Assembly (NCBI RefSeq): GCF_041296385.1
Contig: NC_091019.1
Location: 11,546,031-11,610,030, forward strand
Direction: 5' to 3'
Origin: Aphelocoma coerulescens
Taxonomy: Eukaryota > Chordata > Aves > Passeriformes > Corvidae
DNA length: 64,000 nucleotides
Positions 36,480 to 50,500 of the stretch are shown here, one piece after another. The notes under the pieces are model-generated. The model had not been told where the DNA came from. It did not search any database and saw nothing but the letters and a program-made list of their open reading frames with translations. The position numbers and the translations under genes are program-made. Position 1 is the stretch's first letter. Each line of letters starts with the position of its first letter.

Positions 36480-39400
36480 AGAACCTCATTTATTCTAACT
36501 GCTTCCTTGAAAATACATCTTATACAAAAGCATTCTAAAAAGGAGCAGTGGTGTTCTTTGCTGAGTTAATTGAATGCTATTTTCTGATGTGAGTATTTGA
36601 ATCCCTGAATTCCATAAAAATACCTATGAGCTGAGATAACAAATGGGACTTAGGCTGACAATCTGAACTGCTCACTGAGAGCAGAGCTTACAAGTTTGTT
36701 GTAGCACCAGAGAGGTCAGACTCTTTTAACAAATTTGATATTCATAAAGCTAGCTGCCAACTTGAACAGTCAAGACACTTTATAGAAGAAAAGATATGCT
36801 AAAATAGAGATGTTCTGAATACACCAATTTTTCCCTATATAATATTCATAGCAGGAACCTGGCATGAATATTGTTTCTTCAGAAACCCACCTACCCTTTA
36901 ATAACATATTTTCACCTGCACATGGCTGCCAGTGTTGCTGTTGGCAACCCATAACTGATGTGGGCCTCTTCATATACATTGTGTGTGTGGTGTCTTCCAT
37001 TTCCTTTTAGCAAATGCTTGCATCATCTTTAGTCCAGGCTCAGGACTAAGAGGGAGGCTCAAACAACCAACTCACAGATGCAGCTGCAATACCATGCTGG
37101 CTTTTGGGAACAGCAGATATCAGTTTCTGGGCATGTATTTCATTCAGTCTTCACAGAAATTATTGAACAGGACTCCTGCTGTTAGGAAATAAATAATGTG
37201 AGAATTAAAGCTTGCTCCAGGAGCAGACTTCTCTGAGTGCAGTTGGTGATGGGTTGAGGGAAAAAGGTGCTATTTTTTATTAGCCATTATAAAGTAGCTG
37301 TTCTGCTGCTACAACACCATCAGGCCCCTTGCTTTTACAGGATAAAGTGGAACACCACAATTTGGGAAAACTTCTTTAGTGTGGGTTTGGATCACTGCTG
37401 AATTCGGACCACAAAAACGTTTTACTTCCCAATAGGCTGTAAAGCTTACAGGGAGCCATCATTTGGAACATTTATTAAGAATATATTTTTAATCCAGTGC
37501 AGTTATCAACTTCAAGTGTGACTGTAAGAAGTATGAAATTATTGATGCTGCAAGAAAATACGAGGATTTCTTTCCAGAAGATGTGTTTTGACATATGTTG
37601 CTATGTGTTCTGACACTAAGTGATGAGTTGAAAGCTCTGTTGGGCATAAAGCAGCAAGGCAGAGTGAAGAGGAAAACGTTGCAGAGGAGTAATGCGTTAC
37701 CAGAACAGCTAACACTAAGGAGGCCTGACTTTTCTCACTGAAAAGTAAAGAAAAAAATAACCAGAAGTTCAAATACTATCAAACTTTCTTCTAAAACCAC
37801 AGATTGCTTTGTTTGTTTCTTTTAGCTCTTGAGTTTTAAGGGATCTTTCTTGGGTTTGGATCCAAGGTGCCTGTTAAAAATGAGTAGCAAATAGAAAGCA
37901 TATTTTAAATCCTATTTTCTGCAGCATATTATATCTTCCTCACTGTGTCTGTAATGTCAAGCTCTGCGTCAGTGAAATCTGGCACCATTTGGAAGCCAAT
38001 CCTGCTTCCACTGGAGCTCAAGACAAATTTCTTCCTTGGTGGAAATGAAACTTAATCTTTTCACAGAGTATTTAATTTTCATACTAAACTTGTAGCTTTT
38101 TCATTTTTCATTAGCTATGGTTTTCAGCTGGGCTCAGAAATTGCATGAGCTAAAGAAACCATATGTTTGGGATTGTATTTTAGCAAAACTTTTCTGATTT
38201 GTCAGAACTCTTTTGAACTAGGTTTCTGGCGTGTTCCTCTGTAAATATTTGAAATGAGATATTTGTGTGCCAAAGAACTGAGGGAATTCAGCTTACTGTG
38301 GAATATGTGAAATGCCTCTTGAATAATTTATGATAAAGCAACCTAATTAGGGGTTTATTAAGCTTTAATTTGGTGCTTTAAAATTAAACAGCAGGCATGG
38401 TGCAGTAAAATGCTTTTAATTCTATATGTAGTGAAGGGTATGTCAGCTACCCTATGTACCCATACCTTGCAGGGGCAGCTCAAGTACTGCCAGAAGTTTA
38501 GTTTAATAAGTTTGTAAGACTGTGGGGTTTTTTTGAGTTGTTCTCTATAATTTCAGCTCAACTTGAACATCTCTGTGGGGCATTACAGTGTAGAGTACAC
38601 ACATAAAAGAGACTGCAGAGGGGGAGTATCCACACCTGCAAGAAGAAAAGTTTCTGCAGTAAACTGGAACAATTTGAAGCATTTACAGGGAGATGTGTGC
38701 TTTAAATATGAAAAAAGCGACATAGAACTTTTTTAGTTAGTCCATAACCCTAAAACATATCTTCACCCCTCTAAGAAATGCTGCTTATTCTAGAAGCAGA
38801 ACCATCTACCCAACAGGTAGAGCTGGGTGGACATGCACAGAATTGATGCAGTCAGGAAAAATAGGATGCAAATTACAGAGTCAGACCCACAAGATCCCTG
38901 TGTCCATCTGGAATGTGGTGTGGGAAGTATCCCCATCACCCAAGAGGTGTCCCACAGGAACAGTATAGGATTTTAACTTGCAGCATGCCTCATAACAAGA
39001 ACAGTTCTTTAAACACAAAGACTTAAAATGCAGAAATGTATTGTCAGACACGACTCCAGCAATTTGAGATGTCTTAGGTTATGACAGCAATCCAGGCAGC
39101 AGGTCTTCAGCTTCATGGAAGAGCCACAAACTTTCATTAAAATGCAATTAAGGTGTTGCCAGTCTTGTCCTCCTCCATGTTTCATCAAATGCTTGTTTCT
39201 TTTATTCACAGCTGGGTAGACTCTGTTCTTCCTCAAAAGTGCTGTTTCCAGACTCAGCTAGGAAAGCTGGGGAAAAAATAGTTATCAAAATATTTTGAAT
39301 GAGACTTTGACAGCTGGTCAAAGGATTTGGAAGCATAGACCATTTGCATGGGACACATTCATAGCTAATTTTGAGGATATGTTATTGAGGACAGGACTTT

Positions 39401-42400
39401 CCTGCAGTCACATATTTACGATGAAGCAGACAAAACAAAAATATTATTTCAAATCCATGCAAAACAGGATATATAATAGTCATATCCTTTCAATTTTTGA
39501 ATTGGATAGTTGGCATATTTTCAAAGGCCAGATCTGCCTTAATGGTTTGTCTGGCTTGTCTGCCCATAGATTATCTTATTTTTGTGGCCTCGTTCTTAAT
39601 GTGTTTCTGTACAGGCTTCAAGATCTCTCTGGTCCAGTGATTCTCTTATGGGTTGTTTTGCTTAGACAGCTGGAGGCTAAATTCAGGATTTAAGGGAGAA
39701 CACAAAACTGTACAAATGTGTGTTTTGAAAATATCTAGGAATAAACACATCGTCTAGAGAAGCAAAGAGGCATGTTTTTCACATTTACTGTTTCAGGAGA
39801 AACAGTGTGTTTATGGATAAATCAGTGAATAGAGAAATCAGTTACAATTTCTTCTTCCTGTTAACAGAACAGAAAAAAGAAAAAGGATCAGAAAAATACA
39901 GCCAGCAGTAAGAGATACCTGATTAAAAAAATATAAGATTGCAACCATGCCTACCAGTTCATTTTGTGAAAGCTAAGGATGAATACTTCAAATTCAGGTT
40001 GCTTAGGCAGTTGGAACAATCCTCTGAATTTTTAAGGGCATATATAATCTTTACAAAAACTTTGAGACTTTCCCATTAGTGGAAAGAAGTCTCTGTTCCA
40101 AATTACAGCTTCTAAGAGAATGGTGTGCTGCCAGGACTTCTCACAGGAAAATAACCAGTCCTGGAATTGAAACAGATCTTTTCTTTACAACGAGCCTAAA
40201 AACCTGAACAAACTGTGCTCATTCACTTTGTGAGGATCCATCCGTGTGACCTAAGCAGCCTCTGTTATCCATATGCTGACAGATATTATGCAAGTGCTGT
40301 ATGTTCTCTCATTTGATGTCTTGAATGCCTTCAGCTGTGCTTAAGATTTATCTGAAGCTCAAAATAGAGAGCAAATTTGTCTTGTGCTGGCAGAAGTGCT
40401 GCACTAGCTTTTGAGACAACGTTAATTCTGAGCAGGGACGACCCAGCTCAGAACATTTATGAAGCTCTCTTTCAAATACTTGCCTTTAGCTGTGAGAGAA
40501 GTTGGAGACTGAGACTTGCTCAATCTTTGGTATGCAAAACCTTGGGATGAGAGCAGGTGGGACGACATGCAGGAGCTTGAATGTTAAAAGAGAAACACCT
40601 AAATCTTGGTAGAAGCAAGATATCCAGGCAGAACTGGAAGAAGATTAGCTGTCAGACTGAACCAGGTGGGCTTGTTTCACTCCCCCTGTGTGCTTGTCAC
40701 ACATTAAACCCTCAGAATTCTGAGGTTCAAAATGAGAACATGAATTGTGTTGAGCCACTGTCCTACAGCTTTTCTAAACACCAAAGATGTTATACAGGAT
40801 AAGCCGAAAGGGCAGGAGTTGCTCAGTGGGAGACAGAAACATTCCTCAAACCTGGAATTGCAGATGGCCTCCCCAAATGAGGTGCTTTTGGGCAGGGAAA
40901 CTTGAGCTCTTGTATCATGATGGGACAAAATTTGTACCATGGATGGGATCCTGATTAAGCTGCTCAAAATTAGCTCGTGTGTCTCACTCTCCTTTGGTAA
41001 CTCATTTTGTGTAGGCATATTTGTAGTAGCTGCCTCAGGGTATTCCTTAGGAAATGCAGATTCATTATTATTTTTTTTTAAGTATTCAAAATACTCTTTT
41101 TGTTTACAGTTTTCCAGCTCTTGTAATTGCAACTCTCAATAGCTGTATACCATTAGACCATGAGACATTTTTTCACCATCTTTATTCTGGAATCTGTAAT
41201 TTTATCATCATTTGACTGAAAAGACAAGGAAGAAAACACAACTTAAGTTTTTTTCCTAACAGATGATTCAAGGATGAAATATACTTCAACACTTAAGAGA
41301 AAATAAAACTAGATTTGAAGACTTTTGGCACTTTTCCCCAAAGTTTTAAGGGCACAGGAAACCATTGAAACCTGAGGAAAGGCCTAATACTCAGAGACAA
41401 TGAGATTCTTAGAAGGTTATGAGAAAAATACCCCTGTATACAACATGAAAGTCATTAACAATATAGACATTTCTTAGTCTAACTCAGTAGAATAAAATTT
41501 TACACAGACTTCTGTGCCTGATTTTCCATGAAACATTTTATATATTTTATTCATTTGTTTAGACAAAATCACTTATCAACCTAGGTCATGCTCCCTTCTA
41601 ATCTTGCCTACAAAGAAAATCCAGATAATATCTTATCTTAATACTATTTGGCTATGCATGAAAACTATTTCTTATAATTTAAACATCTTTGAACATCAGT
41701 ACTTATTGTAAGTGCATCTTTCAGTTCTCTTTTAAAAGCCGATTTTTAATTTTAGAAATGGCTTTTTAAAAGTTTTAGTAAGCCTGCTTTGACATTAGAG
41801 CTGACAAGAAAGATGTAGCAAAGATCAGCCTAGGAGGAGAAGGGATTTTGTGTCTTTGTACACTTGGGACAAGTTAGAGAAAGTGGAGCAGATGCAGCCT
41901 ACTTGGAAGTGAAAAGAAGAAGTTTATTGGGAAAGTTTGTTCCCTCCAACTCTGGTTGTGTAACCCTGAGGCGATTCAGCTGTACACTGGCCTTGTCATA
42001 CACATCATCCAGCCTTCCATAGTCTAATGTTGATTAAGAACTGAAATATTTAATGATTTTACTTTTTAAAAATAAATTGCAGTGGGCAGCTAATGTGGGG
42101 TATGAATCTCTTGCATAGTCATGAGATAATTCTCCATGGTGGAACAACACATATCTGAGACACATTGCTCCTCAGGGTTTCCATTGGGATATTGACTCCT
42201 ACATGCTTGTTTAAAACTAGCACACATTAACCCCAGCAAAAGGGGATGAAGGTATGCAAAGCTGACACTTCCTGAAGTGTACTGTAAATACACTGAAATA
42301 GTCATTTGCTGCCCAAGTCCAACAGTGTTAAAGAAAAACACTATAAAGGATATCAGTATACAGTCAGGAGTTGTAAACTGCCCTCCCTAATATAAAATAA

Positions 42401-45400
42401 AAAAGAAATCTGCTCTGATCTCTGTTTACCACAATGATGTTGCAAAAGAGCACCAATGAATCATGAATTGTAACCTGCCTGTTTTATCACTACCAGTGAA
42501 GTCACCAGACATGCTGGGAACTGGAAATCTCCAAAGCCAGGTAGGAGAGAACAAGCAAACATGATGTTTCCAGCACTGCCTCTCCTTCTTAAACTTCTTT
42601 CTTAAACTGTTTACTTCATAAACACCAGAGTTAGGAAGTTCTTTGCCTGTGTATGTGTGTTTTATCTCTGCTGACATGCTTTGTCTCAGGTTTTTTTCTC
42701 TGAGTAGGGCATAAGTTCTCTTTCCTGGAAACACTCAGAGTTTTAAAAAAGCAGAAGTCTGTTCTGGAGCTTTCTCTCAGTGGAATATGCAATGTGATAA
42801 CATAAAGATCTCTCTCCTCTTCCCATCTGTTTAGTGTCACAAAACTTGTGGGAACATAATATCTCTGAGGCCACATCCCTCTGTCAAATTTTGTTAAAAT
42901 TGAGGAATATGTTCCAAAGCTATTGGAGGAGATAAACAGTGTGAAGTTATAATCCAGGTTTCCTTAGGATCAAGGGGGAGAAAAAAACAAATCAATGTTC
43001 CATATCTCTGTGATGGAAAAGCAATTTAACATCATTAGAAAAACTCCCTGCCAGGTTTATAGCATCTGTGAATTATGTTATTGCTGGGTTTGTCTTCCTG
43101 GCCTTTTGTTTAGGTGGAACAATGTTGTATTTGCTACCTGGGCTTCACGAGCTGCTTTTTGGGACACTCTGGGTAGTGCTCTTGCCACATCACCAGCATT
43201 TGGGGAAAAGAAGGAAACACTGAGCATTAGCCTTACTTTACTAGTCTCTGATGCTTAAACTGGAGATGCCACCCCAAGAACTTACTAAGGAAAAAGTGTT
43301 TATTTGTTTTTTCTTTTCCAAGTGAAATATTACAGCTGAAAATGCAGTCAGGGAGGGGAATCAAAACATGCAAAACACTAAGTCACTCTATTAATTGTTT
43401 TTGTCTCTCTGTTTAGTAATTACAGATTTTGATTTCAAACCTAGCATTTTAAAATCTTTACTCTTAGGAAGCTATTGCACCATGAGAATGGTTAGCTGCT
43501 GGGGAAAATGAATAAATGAAGGTAGCTTAAGAAATGTCATCAACATTGCATTGAACACAATTTCTAACTTCCACAATTTTGGTTTAACTTGGTGCTTCTG
43601 TGCCTCAGTTTTACTAATTTTGGGTGATTGTATCTTTTCTCCATGAAATTACTGCATTTTCTTTCTTATTATCTTTTCATAATTCAGTATTTGAGGTTTT
43701 CCCCTTTTCTGTCCTTGTTCAAGCTACCAGGAAATTCTTCACCAGACTAAATTAGGCAGTTGTTAAAGTCATGTATTAGATTGTGTTGCTCATGAAACTG
43801 CACAGGGTGAAGGTTTCCCTCTTTCCATGAACTCCAAGTGATGATGCATGGCTGCTTTGCCTGTGTTAAAGGAATATCTAACTTGGTTTTACACTGCTGG
43901 AAATGATCCATTGCTCTGCTGCAGGATTGGAAATGTTTTGCCAGATACAATTTTCCTGCTCTTGCTAAGGAAACAACAATTGCTTTTTAACAATGCAAAT
44001 GAAGATCATCAGCATAATGATAGTTCTCTCAGCATTTGAAAAATTACGTATGTTTGACTTTTTACAATTATAATGAAAGTATTAGTAGAGCTTAATAACA
44101 CTAAATAACAGTTCTTTACTTCCAGCCAAAAAAAAATAACCCAATATTTTATATATTTTTTTTCTCCTGGATTCTAAATCTCCTAAAGACAATAATTTAG
44201 AAGAAACATGTAAAATTGAATGCATTAAATGATTTTTCCTCTTTCTTTGTGTGAAAGATGGCTAAATAATCTTGACAGTTATTTTGGAATTTGTATTTTG
44301 TGAACTACTGTGGCACAGTGTCAGCCATCATACATGCAAAGGTTCAGTTTTGGAAAATTCTTCATTGTAAGGTGTTTTTCCTTTAGAAAAACCACTGAGG
44401 ACATAAAATGTGTTTTAAATTGATTGCTGTATCTTCCCAAGATCTCTGGACCGAGGACTGATGGCCAGGACATTTTGGTTTATCATATTTCATACGCCCA
44501 AGGGACAAATCCTCTCCAACTGCTATGCAACCCTCAGTGAAATTAAAGAACAAATTCTTCAAGAATATTAAAGAACAGAACTCCAAAACCACACTCTAAA
44601 GCCAGAGGTTACTGTGCCTTTAAGGAAATGGTGCATCAGCCACTGATACAAATGTCCTGATATATTCATTTAAAAATATAACTGTGTCAGTCATTTCCTT
44701 GGGTATTATCTGGGGGCTGTGCTTTCTCACCTTAGAAAGATGCTTGTGCTAGTTCTGTTTGCACAGCAGTATTCTCAGCAGCAGAAAATGCTTTTGCCTA
44801 ATAAACTTCTCCTTTGAGGGACTGCAGTGTTTCTCTTAGCTTTGTTTTTTTGGAGGATGCAAGCATAAGTAAATGTTTGTCTTTTCTGATGGCTAATGCT
44901 AGGTTTTCCATGGGGTGCAGTCCTTTGGGAACAGCCTGCTCCAGTGTGGATGCAGGGGAAGCTTCCAGCAGCTTCTTACAGAAGCCACCCCTGTAGCCCC
45001 CTCTGCTACCAAGACCTTGCCATGCAAACCCAAAACAGATTTCCAGAACAGAATTCCCAGCTTTTAGGAGCTCTTGCTCAAAAAGATTTCAGTCCTTGAT
45101 AAAAAGAAATTAAAAATTGTCTAAGAGGTCACACATCTTAGGTTAGCTCCACTTCCTTGGTACTTGGCTGCTCTTGAGAACATACAGTTGAACTCTGAAT
45201 TTTTTCAGTTCTCTGCCCTTGGTGACATCTACCAATGGACTTGAGGGTTTGTCACATTTTTAACCCATTAAAAAGTGGCCTTTTCCCCCTGTACTATTAA
45301 ATTGTGTTGGTTCCAGTGAGTTCATCTCATTAGAGTGTTTGCATATTCCCTAATAAGGATAATTTTCCTGTGCACATCCTTTCTCCTTATTTATCATCTG

Positions 45401-47500
45401 CAGTCTGTGACTTTTCTAGTCACTAATCAGAGCTAGCAGAGGTTTGGTAATTTGTGGGATTTTATAGCACCGTTGGAGCTGCAGCAGCATTCAGTAGCTG
45501 CAGTCAGTGATTTATCTGAGCAGGTGCTGCCAATTTCTCTGTTGTTTCTACCTGCAAACAAATGGAAATCAATAGTGTGTCTCGACCCTTTTTGTGGATA
45601 ACACTCATTGTCTTGTCTGTAATGGCTGGTCTGGGTGCTACTTTTGTTTGTCTCTGCCTTGGAACCAGATGGGCCATTCTGTCTCAGATGTTTGGTTTTT
45701 TTGAGGCGTTTTAGATCCAATCTTCCAGTGTCTTAGGATCCTTTTTTACACAATATCTTTATTTTTACCCATAACCTTTTCATTGTATGTAGCAGAGCAC
45801 CCAAAGAAACTAACCTAAAACACCTTTTCTTTTGCTCTGATAGAGAACTCATTTGCACCAAGACTGTAGCACTGACTGACTGTTTAATCTGAAATTAGCC
45901 ACAAAATTCTCACGAATCTTTATTGGAAAACATCTTTGCCATGTCTTATGTTTTTGTCAAGTTCATTAGCCCTCAGGTTTCCTCAGTGCAGTCTGGGTTA
46001 ATTCATGTAGGGGAGAACAACAAAAAAATGCTTCACCATAGCTGCTGCTCCTGAATTATCTTGTCAGGACCTGAGTACCAGCAGAAAGGTAACCTCTGTC
46101 TGCAGCTGTGCAGAGAAGCCATCCTGAAATCCCCTGCAGCTGTAGAAAGTTTCACAGCTTTACCCATGCTGCATGAAGATCAGTTAAAGACAAAAGGGGC
46201 AAAAAGTGTGTATGTATGAGTTTGTGGTGAAGTGTGGGGAGGAAAAAGGGTTATAAATGAAAAACATGTTTATAATTTCAATGTTCATTTTCGATAAGGA
46301 GAGTCAGCAGAGGTCGGTGAGATCTGGGTTTCCTAAAGAGCTTTCCTTAATAGTGAAACCTGGTAGATGTTGATGGATTGAGGAGAACGTGCTGCTTCAC
46401 AAAGTGCACAGTGAAAAGTCCACAGAATGAGTTAAATTGCAAAAGCTGACAAATTGTTTCCAGCATGTTTGCTCCTAAGACAAGACTTCTGCTGCTTGCT
46501 TTAAATGGCAGAACAAAGAAGGGGACAGGTTCTCTGTTGTACGGGCTCTGCATTTAGGGAAAGGTGTTGCTTTGGAATTGCACTGATGGCTGTGATTGCA
46601 TCCCAGGGAGGAAGATGGAGTGTGTTTAGCCTGCTGTTTAACAGGGACATGAAACCTTGTCTGGGTGAAAAATGTTGATGCTTTTATCGATAGGGCTCAG
46701 TAAACTGTAAAGTATATGCTGCCATCCATTTTCAATGCTATAAATGTACACGTTAGCCCAATTAGTTTAAAGCTGTGCTACACTAATCTGTATCTCATCT
46801 TCCCAAACTTGTTTCAGCTAGTTTTAGTTTTTACTCCCCTCAGATCTTTGTGGCAAATGAGAGAATTTTAATATTATGCATGATTTTAGTTTTTGAGGGT
46901 AGGTTAAATATTGATTTTAGCATTAGAAAACAGAACCAGAAATGCTGAAGGAATATTCTACAAAGATACTCTTTCAAAGTGATTTATCTGACATACAGAG
47001 TTTGTATTGAAGAGATCATGGTCAATGAAACAAGAAGACACCAGCAAAATCCCAGGCATTGAATTCAATTGGTTTGTGATTGTGGTCTTTGCAACATGAC
47101 ACTGTGGAGATCGAAAGTATCAATGGGTTCAAGAAGGGATTAAGTAAATTAATTAGGGATGGGATTCCTAAACTGTCTCCTGAGTTCTGGGAAGAAGATT
47201 GTGTTACCATTTCTGTCAGTGGATGGTTCTACAACCAGAGAAACTGAACATAGTCTCTTGGACCTTCCTGAAAATGTGGTTAAAGTGCTTTGGACCTGTA
47301 AAAAATTTAAATAACTGAAGCTGTCAGCAACTGCAAAATCATTTTACAGAAATTATTTCGTGTCTAACACACCTGACATTTATTTGTCAGAGTATTGACT
47401 TGGGTGCAAAAGATTTTCAAGCACTGGTCAAAAGCTCAGTGTGATTTTATTTATACATGATCATGGGTTTCAAAGAAAAAGAGACATTATTTTGGCAAAA
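36480..47500. other. Unique AT-rich non-coding stretch
   Basis: No gene or transposon recognised. The two longest frames are a 132-codon plus-strand frame at 39295-39693 and a 142-codon minus-strand frame at 40704-41132. The latter has a hydrophilic first half and is discussed as a finding. A T run with A interruptions follows at about 41070-41080. Confidence 0.55.
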
Positions 47501-50500
47501 GACTTAAAATCTAAATTCTAAAGATGATTAAACAATATTTCAAATGAGGAATACTTTATCTATTTTTGAGCATTATGGATTACTATAACAGTAAAAGGAA
47601 AGAATAGATAAATAGGTAAAATGAAAACTTCAGTCACTGATGTTTTCTGGAACAACTTGCATATAGAAATTCAGGTTTATGGTTAAAGAAAAAGGGTTAT
47701 CCCAGCTTGTGTATGAGAGAAATAATAGAATGGCACTTAAACCAAAATCTTCAGTCAGCATTGTAATTGTTATCATGATTGCAGTACTGTTTTATTAATT
47801 CCAGGGTTAGATTTCCTGTGCTTCTTCACTGAAGAAAACTCCTTCACCTGTTGGATTTGGCTGAATATCCCTCATGCTTTTTGTGGAACTGTTCACCTCA
47901 AATTGTCTCTGGAAGGTGTTCTAACCCACTTGGCAGGAGACACCCCTCTCTCTCTGTCTTTTTGCAGCTGTTCAATTTTGTATGAATATTTAAATATTCA
48001 TTGGAAAAGGTATTGGCACTCAGGTGTTGCCCCTGCCAGCTGAGTGCCCTAACCCCAAAGCTATAAACTCCTTTCCAACGCTCTGTATTTGTCCCAATGA
48101 ATATTTCAGATTTTCATGCAAAATTGAGCAGCGTGAGGAGGACTGACTTTGGCAGATCTCTTGCAGCATGGTAACAACATTCCTGATGTCATGGGAAAGA
48201 GGGAGAGTGAAGTTCATCATGGGGACATTAAATACAAGGTGAATTTGAACAAGAGTCATCTCACATCCCATAGAAGAGTCACAACTTTTGTAAACTCAGC
48301 TGTAAGGGAGTTTCTTGCTGCTCTTTGTGTTTTAATTTTTTTTGCGAAGTCCCCTTGAGATTACTTTTATTTTTTCCAAAGTAGCAAAATGAAATTCTTA
48401 TTGATTTTTTGGAAACTTGAAAACATTTTAATGCCAATGCAAGAAGGAAGATTTCTTTTATTTGGAGGCTGTAACTCTTACATTATGGAATGATGTGCTG
48501 TTGCCTTGTAACCTGCTACTGAAAACTGTCCCCAGCCAAGCATCAAGAGCAGGAGAAACAAGAATTTATCTGTTCATCTGTCCAGTGTATAAATTCAGAA
48601 CTACAGGAGGGTATTCACATGCCAAATAATATCTCATGTGTGTGAAATTAAAAAAGGAAATTAAGTCAAAGAAAATACTGTTGGAAGTTTCATGTATTAT
48701 CACAAAAGCATAATATTAAGCATTCAAGTGTTTTTCAGTAACTTTTCATTTCTCCATTTCCAGTGTTCTGCCAAAGCTGTCCACAGTGTTTTGTTGCTGT
48801 CCTGTGGTACACAGAACAGTAGAAGCAAGAGGACTTAACAGGTGAAAAATTGAATCATAGCTTTAGCTAAGTATCAAGAAATAACTCTTGGGAAAATTGA
48901 GTAGGAGATGTTCTTCAAATTTTGAGTCTAAAAACCTAATAAAATCTTCATGTCATCTGTAATTTGACACCAGTTATTTGTGTGTATCCCTATATATAGA
49001 CAGATATGCAGATATGAACAAATTTCTGGGTTTTTCTTCCTCTTACTGTTTTGCATTTTGGAAAATAAGCACTTTTCAGTTTTCTGAGCTTTTTATCTAC
49101 TTTCACTTTCAACTTAGTTAAGTGCATTCTTCTAAGAGGAAAGACAAATTTATAAAAAAACCTTCCCATGCATAAGAACTAAGAATACTGAGATTATACT
49201 TGAAAGAGTATTTTGGATGGGGACTTCATTTCAAGAAGATCATTTGCTTTGTAAGTGCCTGTTACCTCTTTTTGAGTACACTGATATTTTTTTTCCTGAA
49301 GTGAACTAATAAATGTTTGTCTTTCTCAACTCTCTCTGTCCAGCTAAATCAAGCTCACTAATTTTCTCTCTTTCCTGGAGAAATCTGAGGAAGAAAAGTG
49401 TATTCTTTCTCTGGAATGCTCCTCCCAGCCCTGGTTAGCTGGAGGTGAGAAAGTCTGCACACCCCGTGCTGAGCCTGGTGAAGTTAACTGGGAGGCAGTT
49501 AATTTTACTGAGAAATAATATGTTTAAAATGTACCTCCCAGATAGTCATGTTCACGATTCACTGCAAGCAAAACTCAGAGATGGAATTTTCCATTCTTTT
49601 GGACTCCTTGTAGCCCCTTCTACCAGGGCAGATGGGTGTACAAACCTAATGCTGTCCCTTTACACCCCGAGCATGGGATGACACCTTTTAAGCAACTGTG
49701 TAAAACCACATTTGGTGTAATTTTGTCTCCTGAATGCAATAAAGTGTGGAGGAACAATGACAAATTTCTAAGATGAATATCACTAAGACTACATGGTGAC
49801 TTCTTAAAAGCAATTAGGCCACAGTTTAAATATTGCACTGACCTCCACATGCAAGCTCAAGGTCCATAAATGCGTTGAATAATTATTTTTTCACTAATCA
49901 AGGAAAGGTATTATTGAAAAGATTCCAATTTAGAAATATTTATAAATAATTCAGATCTAAGTCAGTCTGACTAATTTCCTTGGGGTATTTTTGTGGTTTC
50001 TTGCTGTGTTCTTTTATTGAACATAGTCATAGGAGAGCAAACTCCAGGCTTCTTTACCTCCTATGCAGCACATCTTTGTTTTGCCTTTCACATTATTTTT
50101 TTCTAAAAACAATGATGTCCAAGAATAATACAGAGTGAGGAGAGGTGATGGGAGTGCTGGGAAGTACGGTGTTTTTTCAGTTGTAGTGTTTGGGAATGTT
50201 AAAGGAGCCAAACTGTGTTTTTACCCTGATGCTAGAATATTGTTGGCATCTGTTAAGCTCTGCCCAGTCATTTGTATTTAGGTACATTAAACACCCAGGG
50301 ACTTGTCTATTTGCACTTACAAAACGAAGGCAAGTTATTTCTTTATGTTGGAAATGCTTTGATGTGGTCCACCAAACAGTTTCAGAGGAAGCATGAGGCA
50401 TAGGAGCCCTGTTCAGCCTGGCTGAGGCAGCTCCTGCTTCAAAGTCTGGAAAACCATGAGGAGAAATGTTTTCTGTTCAACAGAACGTTTTTCTGCCTGC

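Noticed and set aside
39295..39693. 132-codon plus-strand frame
   Set aside because: No recognisable domain, no splice or promoter context, and within chance expectation for length.
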